Shown here piece after piece: positions 45,129-53,787 of a stretch of DNA of 64,000 nucleotides (its first letter is position 1; every line of letters begins with the position of its first letter). The notes beneath the pieces are model-generated. The model ran no database searches. It was not told where the DNA came from and saw only the letters and a list, made by a program, of their open reading frames with translations. The position numbers were made by a program, and so were the translations under genes. This DNA comes from Dyadobacter fermentans. Lineage in GTDB: Bacteria > Bacteroidota > Bacteroidia > Cytophagales > Spirosomataceae. Location: NCBI RefSeq assembly GCF_019924045.1, contig NZ_JAHXBN010000012.1, positions 282,264 through 346,263 on the forward strand. Direction: 5' to 3'.

Positions 45129-48100
45129 TTAAAAACCAATGTTCAAGCCTACCATAAAGCTGCGCGCCTGCGGGTAAATGCCCTTGTCGATGCTGAGCAC
45201 GCTTCCGCCGATCTCCGGATCGTAACCGGTGTATTTGGTGAGGGTAAACAGGTTCTGGCTCATTACATACACACGTGCCTTTTTCATGGCCACTTTGCTG
45301 ATGATCGAAGTCGGTAGCGAGTAGCCGATTTGGAGCGTTTTCAGACGGAAGAAATCGCCTTTTTCCAGGTAGAAGCTCGACGGGTTCTGGAAGTTTTTGT
45401 TCGGGTCTCCATTCACGATGCGTGGGAAGGTGGTGGAAGTACCCGGGCCTGTCCAGCGGTCGAGGGCGTCGGTTTGCCAGTTGGCGTTGGCGATATCGAG
45501 CCGACGGAGGCCCTGGAAGATCTGGTTGCCTGCCACGCCTTGTCCGAACACGACAATGTCGAAACCTTTGTAAGCTGCGTTCAAAGTCAAGCCATAGTTC
45601 CATTTCGGGGTGGGGTTACCGATGAACGTCCGGTCGGTTTCGGTGATCACGCCGTCACCATTGAGGTCGGCCCATTTGAAATCACCCGGCTTGGCATTCG
45701 GCTGGATTTTCTTGCCCTCGGCGGAAACGTGGGAATCCACTTCTTCCTGGGTCTGGAAAATACCCTGGTTTACATACCCAAAGAATGAACCGATAGGCTG
45801 CCCCACCTGGGTGCGCGTAATCGGGGGCGCTCCCTGGAAGCTCGCGCCGCCCGACAAATACTGCACACCATTACCTAGGTTTGTTACTTCATTCTTGATA
45901 TAGGAAACGTTTCCGTTTACAGAGAAATCAACTTGTCCGAGGCGCTTGCGGAAGCCCAGTTCCAATTCAACCCCCGTGTTTTTCATATCAGCAATATTGG
46001 CAGCCGGGTTCGAAATCGCGCCTACATAACCCGGGATGCGCGGGTTTTGCAGGATGTCTTTAGTCGCTTTTTTGAACCACTCGAAAGTCACATTCACATT
46101 GTTGAAGATCGTCGCATCGAAACCAATGTTGGTCTGGCTCGTTTGTTCCCACTTCAAATCGGGATTGGCCGGTGCATTAGGGCTGTAACCGATGATATAG
46201 CTGCCCGAGGTACCGATGGTGTAGTTACGGCCGCTGCCGATGGTCGAAAGGTATGCAAAGTCGCCGATCCCGTCATTACCTACCACACCGTAACCTCCGC
46301 GGAATTTCAGGAAGTTAACCGCATTGTTGGTCGGGAAGAAAGCCTCACGCGAGAGCACCCAACCCAAAGAGAACGACGGGAAGATACCGTATTTGTGGTT
46401 CGAACCGAAACGGGAAGAGCCGTCGCGGCGGACGAGTGCCTGCACGAGGTATTTTTCGTCAAAATCATAGTTCAAGCGGGCGAAAAGCGAGCTTACCGTA
46501 TGTTTCGCACCTTCGGAACCGTCGGAGTTACGCTGATCGGCCGGTACCTTGAAGTTCAGGGAAGCATCGTCGAAATTGTCGGCTGGAACATTGAAGAACG
46601 TCACGCTGGTCATGCGGGTGTTGTTATCCAGGTAAGCGCCCTGCCCGACAAGCACATTCACATTGTGCAGGCCGAATCCGCGGGTGTAGGAAATGGTATT
46701 TTCAAGATTGTAGTCGAAACGGCGGTTGTTGGTGCGGTTGAAGCTCGTCTGCGAGTTGACCGAAGCCGCATTCAACCAGGAAATAGGAGTGAAGCTCTCG
46801 TTGCCCCAGAATGCCAGCTTGCTACCGATGGTCGATTTCAGTTGCAGGCCTTTGATCGGCTCGGCCATCAGGTAAGCATTGCCCACGACGTTGTCGGACC
46901 AGCTGTAATTGCCCAAACGGGTTTGGATATACGCAAGCGGGTTGCTCATTTCCTGGCCTACTGCCTGGGAAATACCGTAAGGGTTACCATTGGCATCGCG
47001 GCGAATGCCTTTGTTGGTGTAAGGCGCCGCATTGGCTACCGCAGGATCGGTGATGACCGCCGGTGTAATAGGGTCGAGGTTAATGGCAGAGCTCAATGGG
47101 CCGCCGAACTCGCTGTTGGTATTACCCAATCCTACCGATTTATCGTGCGCATAACCCAGGTTCTGGCCGAATGTGAGCCATTTCGCCAGCTTATGTTCCG
47201 AATTCAGACGAATGCTGGTCCTCTTATATTTAGAAATGTCGGTCGCTACGATACCTTCCTGATTGAGGTAACCCAATGAAAGATAGAACGTTGACTTGTC
47301 GGAGCCGCCGCTGATGCTCAGCTCGTGGTTCTGGCGTTTGGCGCTGTTGTTGAAGATCAATGACTGCCAGTCGGTGCCCTTGCCGAATGCAGCAGGATTG
47401 GCGTATGGAGCGGGTTGGCCCGCATTCACGGCCGCTTCGTTGCGGATTGTCGCATATTGGGTCGCGTCCAGCAGATCGAGTTTCCGTGCCGGAGCCTGCA
47501 CACCGATGTAGCCGTTGTAATTCACGCGGATACCGCCTGCCTTGCCTTTTTTGGTGGTGACCAAAATCACCCCCGCGGCCGCGCGGGCACCGTAAATCGC
47601 CTGGGATGCGGCGTCTTTCAGTACTTCAATCGATTCGATGTCAGACTGGTTCAGGTATCCGATGCCGCCGTTGTCTACCACCACGCCATCCACCACATAC
47701 AATGGATCGTTGTTGTTCAGGGTCGTGACCCCGCGTACACGGACGGTCGCGGCCGAACCCGGCTGGCCGGAGTTTGAAGCGATTGTAAGGCCGGAAGTCC
47801 GGCCTTGCAACGCTTCTTCCAAACGGTTAATCGGCATTGACTGCAAGTCGGAGGCTTTCACGCTGGAAATAGCGCCCGTTACGACGCTTTTCTTTTGCGC
47901 ACCATAGCCTACCACTACTACTTCATTGAGGTTATCGATGGATTCTTCGAGTTCAAAGTTGATTTCGGATTGGTTACCGACGGGGACTTTCTGAGTGATC
48001 ATCCCGATGAAACTGGCTACTAGTACGGAGTTGGGTTGCACCTCGATCGAGTAATTACCGGTTGCGTCGGTGATTGTCGCATAATTGGTGCCTTCTACTA

Positions 48101-48239
48101 CCACGGTAGCGCCTACCAGCTCTTCGCCCTTCGTTTTGACAGACACTTTGCCCTTTATTACCCGGCTTTGGGCTAAGGCGTTCTGTACCAGGCCATATAG
48201 CATCAGCACACTACATAATAGTACAATTTTTTTGCTCAT
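45129..48239 (-). CDS. SusC/RagA-family TonB-linked outer membrane transporter
   Basis: This 1036-residue transporter has a signal peptide (1-24, ending QNALAQS), carboxypeptidase-like domain (IKGKVSVKTKGEELVGATVVVEGTNYATITD), the SusC plug signature (GVTTLNNNDPLYVVDGVVVDNGG) and a barrel ending FMVGLNIGF. It lacks an STN domain, so it is regulated differently from the 29512 protein. Start 48239 gives a normal signal peptide; an ATG 16 codons earlier adds a second hydrophobic run. Two CTACATTACTAC sites lie 128-194 bp upstream. Confidence 0.95.
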   Translation of the reverse strand: MSKKIVLLCSVLMLYGLVQNALAQSRVIKGKVSVKTKGEELVGATVVVEGTNYATITDATGNYSIEVQPNSVLVASFIGMITQKVPVGNQSEINFELEESIDNLNEVVVVGYGAQKKSVVTGAISSVKASDLQSMPINRLEEALQGRTSGLTIASNSGQPGSAATVRVRGVTTLNNNDPLYVVDGVVVDNGGIGYLNQSDIESIEVLKDAASQAIYGARAAAGVILVTTKKGKAGGIRVNYNGYIGVQAPARKLDLLDATQYATIRNEAAVNAGQPAPYANPAAFGKGTDWQSLIFNNSAKRQNHELSISGGSDKSTFYLSLGYLNQEGIVATDISKYKRTSIRLNSEHKLAKWLTFGQNLGYAHDKSVGLGNTNSEFGGPLSSAINLDPITPAVITDPAVANAAPYTNKGIRRDANGNPYGISQAVGQEMSNPLAYIQTRLGNYSWSDNVVGNAYLMAEPIKGLQLKSTIGSKLAFWGNESFTPISWLNAASVNSQTSFNRTNNRRFDYNLENTISYTRGFGLHNVNVLVGQGAYLDNNTRMTSVTFFNVPADNFDDASLNFKVPADQRNSDGSEGAKHTVSSLFARLNYDFDEKYLVQALVRRDGSSRFGSNHKYGIFPSFSLGWVLSREAFFPTNNAVNFLKFRGGYGVVGNDGIGDFAYLSTIGSGRNYTIGTSGSYIIGYSPNAPANPDLKWEQTSQTNIGFDATIFNNVNVTFEWFKKATKDILQNPRIPGYVGAISNPAANIADMKNTGVELELGFRKRLGQVDFSVNGNVSYIKNEVTNLGNGVQYLSGGASFQGAPPITRTQVGQPIGSFFGYVNQGIFQTQEEVDSHVSAEGKKIQPNAKPGDFKWADLNGDGVITETDRTFIGNPTPKWNYGLTLNAAYKGFDIVVFGQGVAGNQIFQGLRRLDIANANWQTDALDRWTGPGTSTTFPRIVNGDPNKNFQNPSSFYLEKGDFFRLKTLQIGYSLPTSIISKVAMKKARVYVMSQNLFTLTKYTGYDPEIGGSVLSIDKGIYPQARSFMVGLNIGF

Positions 48240-48362
48240 AAATGTTAGTATTAAAATTAGTAGAAGTGGCAAATGATCTTTGCCCAATTAATTATTGAAA
48301 AAGTAATACTTGCGTATCCCTGACAAAGGTAGAGGCACAAAGAGGCAGCTACGTAGCAAAGC

Positions 48363-48432
48363 ATTACTACATTACTACCTCATATTGCACAAGTGAAATG
48401 TTTTCACGGAAAAATCACCCCTACATTACTAC
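48363..48432. promoter_or_regulatory. Tandem CTACATTACTAC sites upstream of susC
   Basis: One 12-mer is at 48367-48378, preceded by an overlapping ATTACTAC copy (48363-48370), and a second is at 48421-48432. Between them lies ATATTGCACAAGTGAAATG. The same pair of elements occurs between GH30 and the propeller-LuxR regulator. The remaining 248-bp gap contains no gene. Confidence 0.6.
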
Positions 48433-48487
48433 TACAATGAGGGGTTGGGTGGTTATTTATTGACAAAAACTAGGAGGATTTTGACTT

Positions 48488-51214
48488 TTAGCCGGTAGTC
48501 ACATCCATTTTGCCGATTACTTCTTCGAGATCGATACCCTCGCTTAAAACCGGTTTGAAAAGGTCGCCTTCGCGCTGGATGCGCTCCATCGCATTGAAGA
48601 TCGTAAAGTCTTTCAGTTGCAGTCCCTTCTTTACCTCGTCCCAATGCAGCGGCATAGATACGGTAGCGCCGGGTTTGGGGCGGACCGAGTAGGGCGCGGC
48701 GAGCGTGGCTTTGGGGCGATTTTGAAGGTAATCGATGTAGAGTTTGCCTTTGCGGTTTTTGGTGAGGCGCTCCACGCTGGTGAAATCGGGAAGCTGCTGT
48801 TGCACCTGGCCTGCCACCCATTCGGCGAAGAGCTGACACTGGTCGTAGCTGTACCGGGCACCGAGCGGAATGTAAATATGCAAGCCGGTGGAGCCGGATG
48901 TTTTGCAATAAGAGGGCACGCTGAGCGAATCCAGGAGGCCTTTGATCGCCTGGGCAGTTTCGATCACTTGCTCGAATGTATTGCCGGTGTCGGGATCCAG
49001 ATCGAGCAGGCACCAGTTGGGGTTGTCGGGTGTTTCTACGCGGCTATTCCATGGATTGACGTCGATGGCGCCCAGGTTAGCCATGTAGAGCAACGTGGCC
49101 TCGTCGTTGCAGAGCATGAAGTTCTTGTGCTCGCCTTCGGATACATATGGAGTTGTCTCAATCCAGTCGGGTACTTTGCCTGTGACGTCTTTCTGGTAAA
49201 AACTTTTGCCTTTAATTCCGTTTGGAAAGCGGTTGAGCGACAGCGGACGATTTTCGAGGTAGGGCAAAATGAATGGCGCCACCTGGTAATAGTAATTGAT
49301 AAGCTCGCGCTTCTGGATTTTATCGTCAGGCCAGTAGAGTTTACCCAAATTCGAGAACTTCACCTCGTGCCCGTTGATTTTTCGCACCTGGGTTTCCTCT
49401 TTCGGGTTCAAAAGTGTCTTTCTTTTGGCTTTGGCAGGCTTTCTGATGATCTCTTTCCCTGTATCCTCCGTCTCGTCCACGATTTCGTCCGCAGGTTTCT
49501 CTACTTCCCGCACCACTTCCTTCGCCGATTTGTCCTCCCGCATTCCCTCGAACGAGGGGTGCCTGAACACGCCATCCTGCGTGATTTCGGTAAAACTGAT
49601 CTCGCAAACGAGCTCGGGTTTCAGCCAGGTTGCATTCGCATGCGGCGGGTTGGGGCGGAAGCGCGAGGGTTTGTTGTAGTCGGGTGTTTCTTTAAACGGG
49701 CTTTTTTGGGTAATTAATGGTTTGAAAAGCGCCATCATTTCCTTCTGCTGTTTTTCCTTGAAACCGGTGCCCACTTTGCCGACATAATGCAGCTCGCCTT
49801 TATCATAAGCCGCAAGCAGCAATGCACTGAACAGTTTGGAGGAACCCTCGTTCAAGGTATAGCCCGCGATAATCACCTCTTGCCGCTTGTTGATCTTGAT
49901 TTTCAGCCAGTCGCGCGTGCGGATGCCCGGATAATATTCACTGTCTGATTTCTTGGCCATTATGCCTTCGAGGCCCATTTTTTGAGCCGCTTCAAAAAAC
50001 GCTTTGCCATCGGCTTCGACGCTGTAACCCAGTTGAACAGGACTGTTTTCATCCACAATGCTTTGCAAAATGGCTTTCCGTTCGCTCAGCGGCAGATGAA
50101 TGAGGCTTTTGCCCTCCATCCAGAGAATGTCGAATGCGTAGTACACCAGTTCACCATCGGCCTCACTCCGCCAGTTTTGCAATGCATTGAAATCGGAGAG
50201 CCCCTTTTCGTTGATCACTACAATTTCCCCATCGATAACGGCGTCGATCTTCCATTCCTGCAACTGCTGGTAAATCGGGTAAAACTTGTCGTTGAACGAT
50301 TTCCTGTTGCGCGATTGCAGGCTTACCTCGCCTTTGTTCAGGTAGGCTAATGCCCGGTACCCATCCCATTTGACCTCGTATTCCCAGCCGGGATCGTCAA
50401 ACGGCCCGTCGACCAACGTAGCCAGCATGGGCTGCATATCGTCCGGAAACTTTTGCTTCTTACCCTTTTTCAGAACGGTCGCTATGTCGGCGTCCGGACT
50501 TTTTTTTTCTGTCGCTGCGTCTTCTGCCGGATCTTTGGCCTGGGTTTTGGGGGATTTCGATTTAACCGGGCTTTTCGGCGACTTCTTCTCTTCGTGATTG
50601 CTTTCCCAAACCGCGTCACCGGCCTTTTCGATACCATTTAAAGTCCTGCGGGAGACCGCTGAGCGGTCCTTTTCGGTAATGTCTTCTTCGGAAGCATATT
50701 TGTCGCGATGCTTAATGAGCAGCCACGCATTCTCTTCCATGCCTCTGGTTTTCACCAGCGCATATTCACCCTTCAATTTTTTGCCATTCAGCCGCACTTT
50801 CAAAGAGCCCGAATACAGCTCTTTCAACGCAAGTTTCTCTTGGGCCTTTTTGCCTTTAACACCTTTCAATTGGCCGTTTTTTTCTTCCAAAGGCTCGTAA
50901 GTCCCAAAATCCCAGACCATTACAGTTCCGGCGCCATAGTTTCCTTCGGGAATAATGCCTTCAAAGTCCTTGTAATCGTAAGGATGGTCTTCCACCATCA
51001 TCGCCAGCCGCTTTACCGACGGGTCGGTCGACGGGCCTTTCGGGACCGCCCAGCTTTTGAGTACCCCGTCCATTTCCAGCCTGAAATCGTAATGCAGGCG
51101 GCTAGCGTCGTGTTTTTGTATCACGAAAATGAGCTCGTCTTTGGCCGCTTTGCCGCCTTTGGGCTCGGGAGTTCTGTCGAAGGAACGTTTTTCGTTGTAT
51201 TTGGTAAGGCTCAT
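48488..51214 (-). CDS. ligD: DNA ligase D (LigD), non-homologous end joining
   Basis: This 908-residue protein has three domains. An N-terminal 3'-phosphoesterase (about 30-175, with HDASRLHYDFRLEMDG and AVPKGPSTDP) is followed by a Lys/Ser/Pro-rich linker. Then comes an ATP-dependent ligase (about 260-560, catalytic Lys282 in EVKWDGYRA), and finally a primase-type polymerase (about 640-900, with LDLDPD metal-binding Asp and SGSTGLHIY). LigD joins double-strand breaks with Ku, which is not in this window. The linker holds a run of nine identical bases that might be a slippage point. Domain order is phosphoesterase-ligase-polymerase. Confidence 0.97.
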   Translation of the reverse strand: MSLTKYNEKRSFDRTPEPKGGKAAKDELIFVIQKHDASRLHYDFRLEMDGVLKSWAVPKGPSTDPSVKRLAMMVEDHPYDYKDFEGIIPEGNYGAGTVMVWDFGTYEPLEEKNGQLKGVKGKKAQEKLALKELYSGSLKVRLNGKKLKGEYALVKTRGMEENAWLLIKHRDKYASEEDITEKDRSAVSRRTLNGIEKAGDAVWESNHEEKKSPKSPVKSKSPKTQAKDPAEDAATEKKSPDADIATVLKKGKKQKFPDDMQPMLATLVDGPFDDPGWEYEVKWDGYRALAYLNKGEVSLQSRNRKSFNDKFYPIYQQLQEWKIDAVIDGEIVVINEKGLSDFNALQNWRSEADGELVYYAFDILWMEGKSLIHLPLSERKAILQSIVDENSPVQLGYSVEADGKAFFEAAQKMGLEGIMAKKSDSEYYPGIRTRDWLKIKINKRQEVIIAGYTLNEGSSKLFSALLLAAYDKGELHYVGKVGTGFKEKQQKEMMALFKPLITQKSPFKETPDYNKPSRFRPNPPHANATWLKPELVCEISFTEITQDGVFRHPSFEGMREDKSAKEVVREVEKPADEIVDETEDTGKEIIRKPAKAKRKTLLNPKEETQVRKINGHEVKFSNLGKLYWPDDKIQKRELINYYYQVAPFILPYLENRPLSLNRFPNGIKGKSFYQKDVTGKVPDWIETTPYVSEGEHKNFMLCNDEATLLYMANLGAIDVNPWNSRVETPDNPNWCLLDLDPDTGNTFEQVIETAQAIKGLLDSLSVPSYCKTSGSTGLHIYIPLGARYSYDQCQLFAEWVAGQVQQQLPDFTSVERLTKNRKGKLYIDYLQNRPKATLAAPYSVRPKPGATVSMPLHWDEVKKGLQLKDFTIFNAMERIQREGDLFKPVLSEGIDLEEVIGKMDVTTG

Positions 51215-51247
51215 GGCGGCAATGCGGTTAGTGAGTGATGGAATTTT

Positions 51248-51420
51248 GAATGAGTGAATAATTTTGAATGACCGAATGACTGAATGACCGAATGATTGAA
51301 TGAGTGTGTTTTATCTTTTGCATGGACTATTAGTATTGAAGACTATCTGAGCTATTTATTCAGTGAAATATTCAGTCATTCAATCATTCAATCATTCAAT
51401 CATTCAATCATTCAGTCATT
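51248..51420. repeat. Octanucleotide tandem repeats arranged as an inverted pair
   Basis: Left arm 51266-51305 has five 8-bp units (GAATGACC, GAATGACT, GAATGACC, GAATGATT, GAATGAGT) preceded by GAATGAGT at 51248. Right arm 51373-51420 has six units (CAGTCATT, four CAATCATT, CAGTCATT). It is the same theme as at 34425-34610 and fills the gap between ligD and the DUF72 gene. Confidence 0.85.
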
Positions 51421-51425
51421 AAATT

Positions 51426-52187
51426 TCAACCTGCCGGTTCATGTATGCGTGAGTCGACCAGGTCCTGCAATTTTTTGCCATTTTCGAGCGCGTACCCGCC
51501 GACGTCGTTGTTGAAAAATGCCCAAACTTCGTGTCCATCGTCGGCCCAGGTAGCAAACTTTTCGGCATAATCTTCCAGAATATCGTCGGAGTAGGACGAG
51601 CTGTACAGCGAGGTCGGTCCGTGGAAACGCAGGTAGATGTCTTTGGCAGTGATTTCTTCATGATACGGGAACCGGTCAGCCTGCGAGAAAACCAGGGTAA
51701 TACGATATTTTTTCATCAGCCCAATGCTTTCCTCCGAAAACCAGGACGGGTGCCGCACTTCGAGCGCGAAACGAAAGCCTTTGTATTGGACGGTTTCTTC
51801 GTAAAACGCTTCCGCAGTGTCGGCGTGGTACCGGGAATTGGCGGGCAGTTGAACGAGCACCGGACCAAGGTGCTTTTTAAACGGGCCGAAAACATTGAAA
51901 AACCGCTCCAATGGTTCCTCCGGGTCGTGGAGTTTTTTTAAATGGCTCAGGTACCTGCTCATTTTGGGACAAAAGCGAAAATCTTCCGGCACCGTATCGA
52001 TCCATTTCGCTACGATCTCCAATGTGGGCATTTTGTAGAAGCTGTTGTTGATCTCCGAAACGGCGAAATGCCGGGCATAAAATGTCAGGTAGTGCGCAGG
52101 CTTTATCGTTTCGGGGTAGAAAATGCCTTTCCAATGTTTGTAGCTCCAACCTGAGGTGCCGATGTGTATCTTTCGCTCCACTTTCAT
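51426..52187 (-). CDS. DUF72 domain-containing protein
   Basis: This 253-residue TIM-barrel-like protein of the DUF72 family has the start IHIGTSGWSYKHWKGIFYP, then AVSEINNSFYKMP, GPVLVQLPA, FALEVRHPSWF, and YLRFHGP near the end. All are the invariant DUF72 blocks. Its function is unknown; links to DNA repair are speculative, based on frequent proximity to such genes as here with ligD. It is divergent from the cNMP-domain kinase and ends 5 bp from the octanucleotide repeat. Confidence 0.92.
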   Translation of the reverse strand: MKVERKIHIGTSGWSYKHWKGIFYPETIKPAHYLTFYARHFAVSEINNSFYKMPTLEIVAKWIDTVPEDFRFCPKMSRYLSHLKKLHDPEEPLERFFNVFGPFKKHLGPVLVQLPANSRYHADTAEAFYEETVQYKGFRFALEVRHPSWFSEESIGLMKKYRITLVFSQADRFPYHEEITAKDIYLRFHGPTSLYSSSYSDDILEDYAEKFATWADDGHEVWAFFNNDVGGYALENGKKLQDLVDSRIHEPAG

Positions 52188-52351
52188 TATCAGTTCGTTG
52201 TGGAGCCAGTTAAAGCAATAATCGTACCGAAGGGTAATTAGTACCGTCCTGGCGAGCAGTGGCCGATGTTCGGGTGTAAATCTTAAAAACGCTGCATTAA
52301 TGCCGATTTATTTCGAAATTGGCCGCATTGATCATAAACACTGTTTCTATC

Positions 52352-53752
52352 ATGAAGGATATCGGCGCAAAGGATTTGCAGGCCATCGAGGTTTTTCGCG
52401 AAGTACCGGAAGACCAGCTGCAATGGATGATAGATCGCAGCCAACATTATGAATTGCAGGAAGGCGATATGATGATCCGGCCGGGGGAACCGCTGGTGGG
52501 CACGCATGTCATTTTTTCGGGCCGGATCGAGCTATATCGGCTTCAAAACAATACAAAACAAATTATCGCCGAACTCTTGCCCGGCACCGTCACGGGTGCT
52601 CTTCCGTTTTCGCGCGGAAAATTAGCCATTGCTTACGGGGTGTGCCTTGAAACGGCTCAGTTGATGACTTTTCCGAAAGAGTTATTGCGGGAACTAGTGA
52701 CTTCGCATTACGAACTTACGCAGGCGCTCGTGATCGTGATGACGTCGCGCGTACGGGAATTCACTGAGCTCGAACAGCAGAATGAGAAGATGATGGCACT
52801 GGGTAAGCTTTCGGCAGGGCTCGCACATGAGCTGAACAACCCCGCGGCGGCCATCGTACGCAGTTCGGCGTCGTTGAAAGAACATTTGCTCATGCAGCCG
52901 GATTCGTTCAAATCGCTGCTTTCGATCCACTTGTCGCACGAGGAGATCGATCTTTTGAATAGTAAAATGATAAGTTTGCTCAACAACTCCAACCGCCCGG
53001 TGTTGTCGATGATGAAGCGCTCGGAGAAGGAGGATGAGATCCTCGACTGGCTCGACCTGAACAATATCAATGGCTGTGAAGACATTGCGGATAACCTCGT
53101 GGAATTCGGGGTAGGGGAAGCCGACCTGGAAGTGCTGAAAAGCAAAATCAACCACGACGACCTTTCGCCAGTGCTGACGTGGATCAACAACAGCCTGACG
53201 ACCGAGCGCATGGTGGCCGATATTCAGGAGGCTTCCAAACGCATTGCCGAGCTGGTTGGCTCCGTGAAAACCTTCACGCATATGGATCGCGGGGGCGAGC
53301 GCGAGTACGTGGATATCCACGTGGGCATTCGTAATACGCTCATTATGCTGAATTACAAGCTGAAAAAGGGTAATATTAAAGTGACGGAGGACTTTGACCT
53401 GACTTTACCGCCCGTCAAAGCGATGGTAGGTGAGCTGAATCAGGTGTGGACAAATCTGATCGACAATGCGATCGACGCGCTTGAAAATCAGCCGGAAGCG
53501 GAACTGACGCTCATTACCCGCCGTGATAAGGAATTTGTGAAAGTGACCGTGTGCGATAATGGCCCGGGTGTTCCGGCCGAGATACGTTCCAAGATCTTCG
53601 ATCCGTTTTTTACGACCAAGTCGGTAGGAAAAGGCACCGGCCTGGGCCTCGACGTCGTGAACCGGATCGTGCGCCAGCACCGGGGCACCGTAACGCTGCA
53701 TTCACAAACCGGGCGCACCGAGTTTGTGGTATGTTTTCCGTTTAATGGATAA
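52352..53752 (+). CDS. Histidine kinase with N-terminal cyclic-nucleotide-binding domain
   Basis: This 466-residue cytoplasmic protein has a cNMP-type beta-roll (about 20-130, with YELQEGDMMIRPGEPLVGTHVIFSGRIELYRL), then a kinase core with ALGKLSAGLAHELNNPAAAI (phosphoacceptor His), a long dimerisation region, and an HATPase domain with DNGPGVP and GKGTGLGLDVV. No membrane segments are present. It is 35 bp upstream of a receiver-thioredoxin-reductase fusion, its likely phosphorylation partner. A TTG start at 52319 is possible but the ATG at 52352 is preferred. Confidence 0.93.
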   Translation: MKDIGAKDLQAIEVFREVPEDQLQWMIDRSQHYELQEGDMMIRPGEPLVGTHVIFSGRIELYRLQNNTKQIIAELLPGTVTGALPFSRGKLAIAYGVCLETAQLMTFPKELLRELVTSHYELTQALVIVMTSRVREFTELEQQNEKMMALGKLSAGLAHELNNPAAAIVRSSASLKEHLLMQPDSFKSLLSIHLSHEEIDLLNSKMISLLNNSNRPVLSMMKRSEKEDEILDWLDLNNINGCEDIADNLVEFGVGEADLEVLKSKINHDDLSPVLTWINNSLTTERMVADIQEASKRIAELVGSVKTFTHMDRGGEREYVDIHVGIRNTLIMLNYKLKKGNIKVTEDFDLTLPPVKAMVGELNQVWTNLIDNAIDALENQPEAELTLITRRDKEFVKVTVCDNGPGVPAEIRSKIFDPFFTTKSVGKGTGLGLDVVNRIVRQHRGTVTLHSQTGRTEFVVCFPFNG

Positions 53753-53787
53753 TTTTAATTCTCAACTCATATTTAAAGGAGGCTCTC

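Noticed and set aside
45933..47279. A 448-codon open frame antisense to susC
   Set aside because: It lies fully inside the strong SusC gene on the opposite strand, has no recognisable domain, and its open state follows from codon use in the real gene.
51373..51420. Regular repeats as a CRISPR array
   Set aside because: Units are 8 bp and contiguous, with no spacers and no cas genes.
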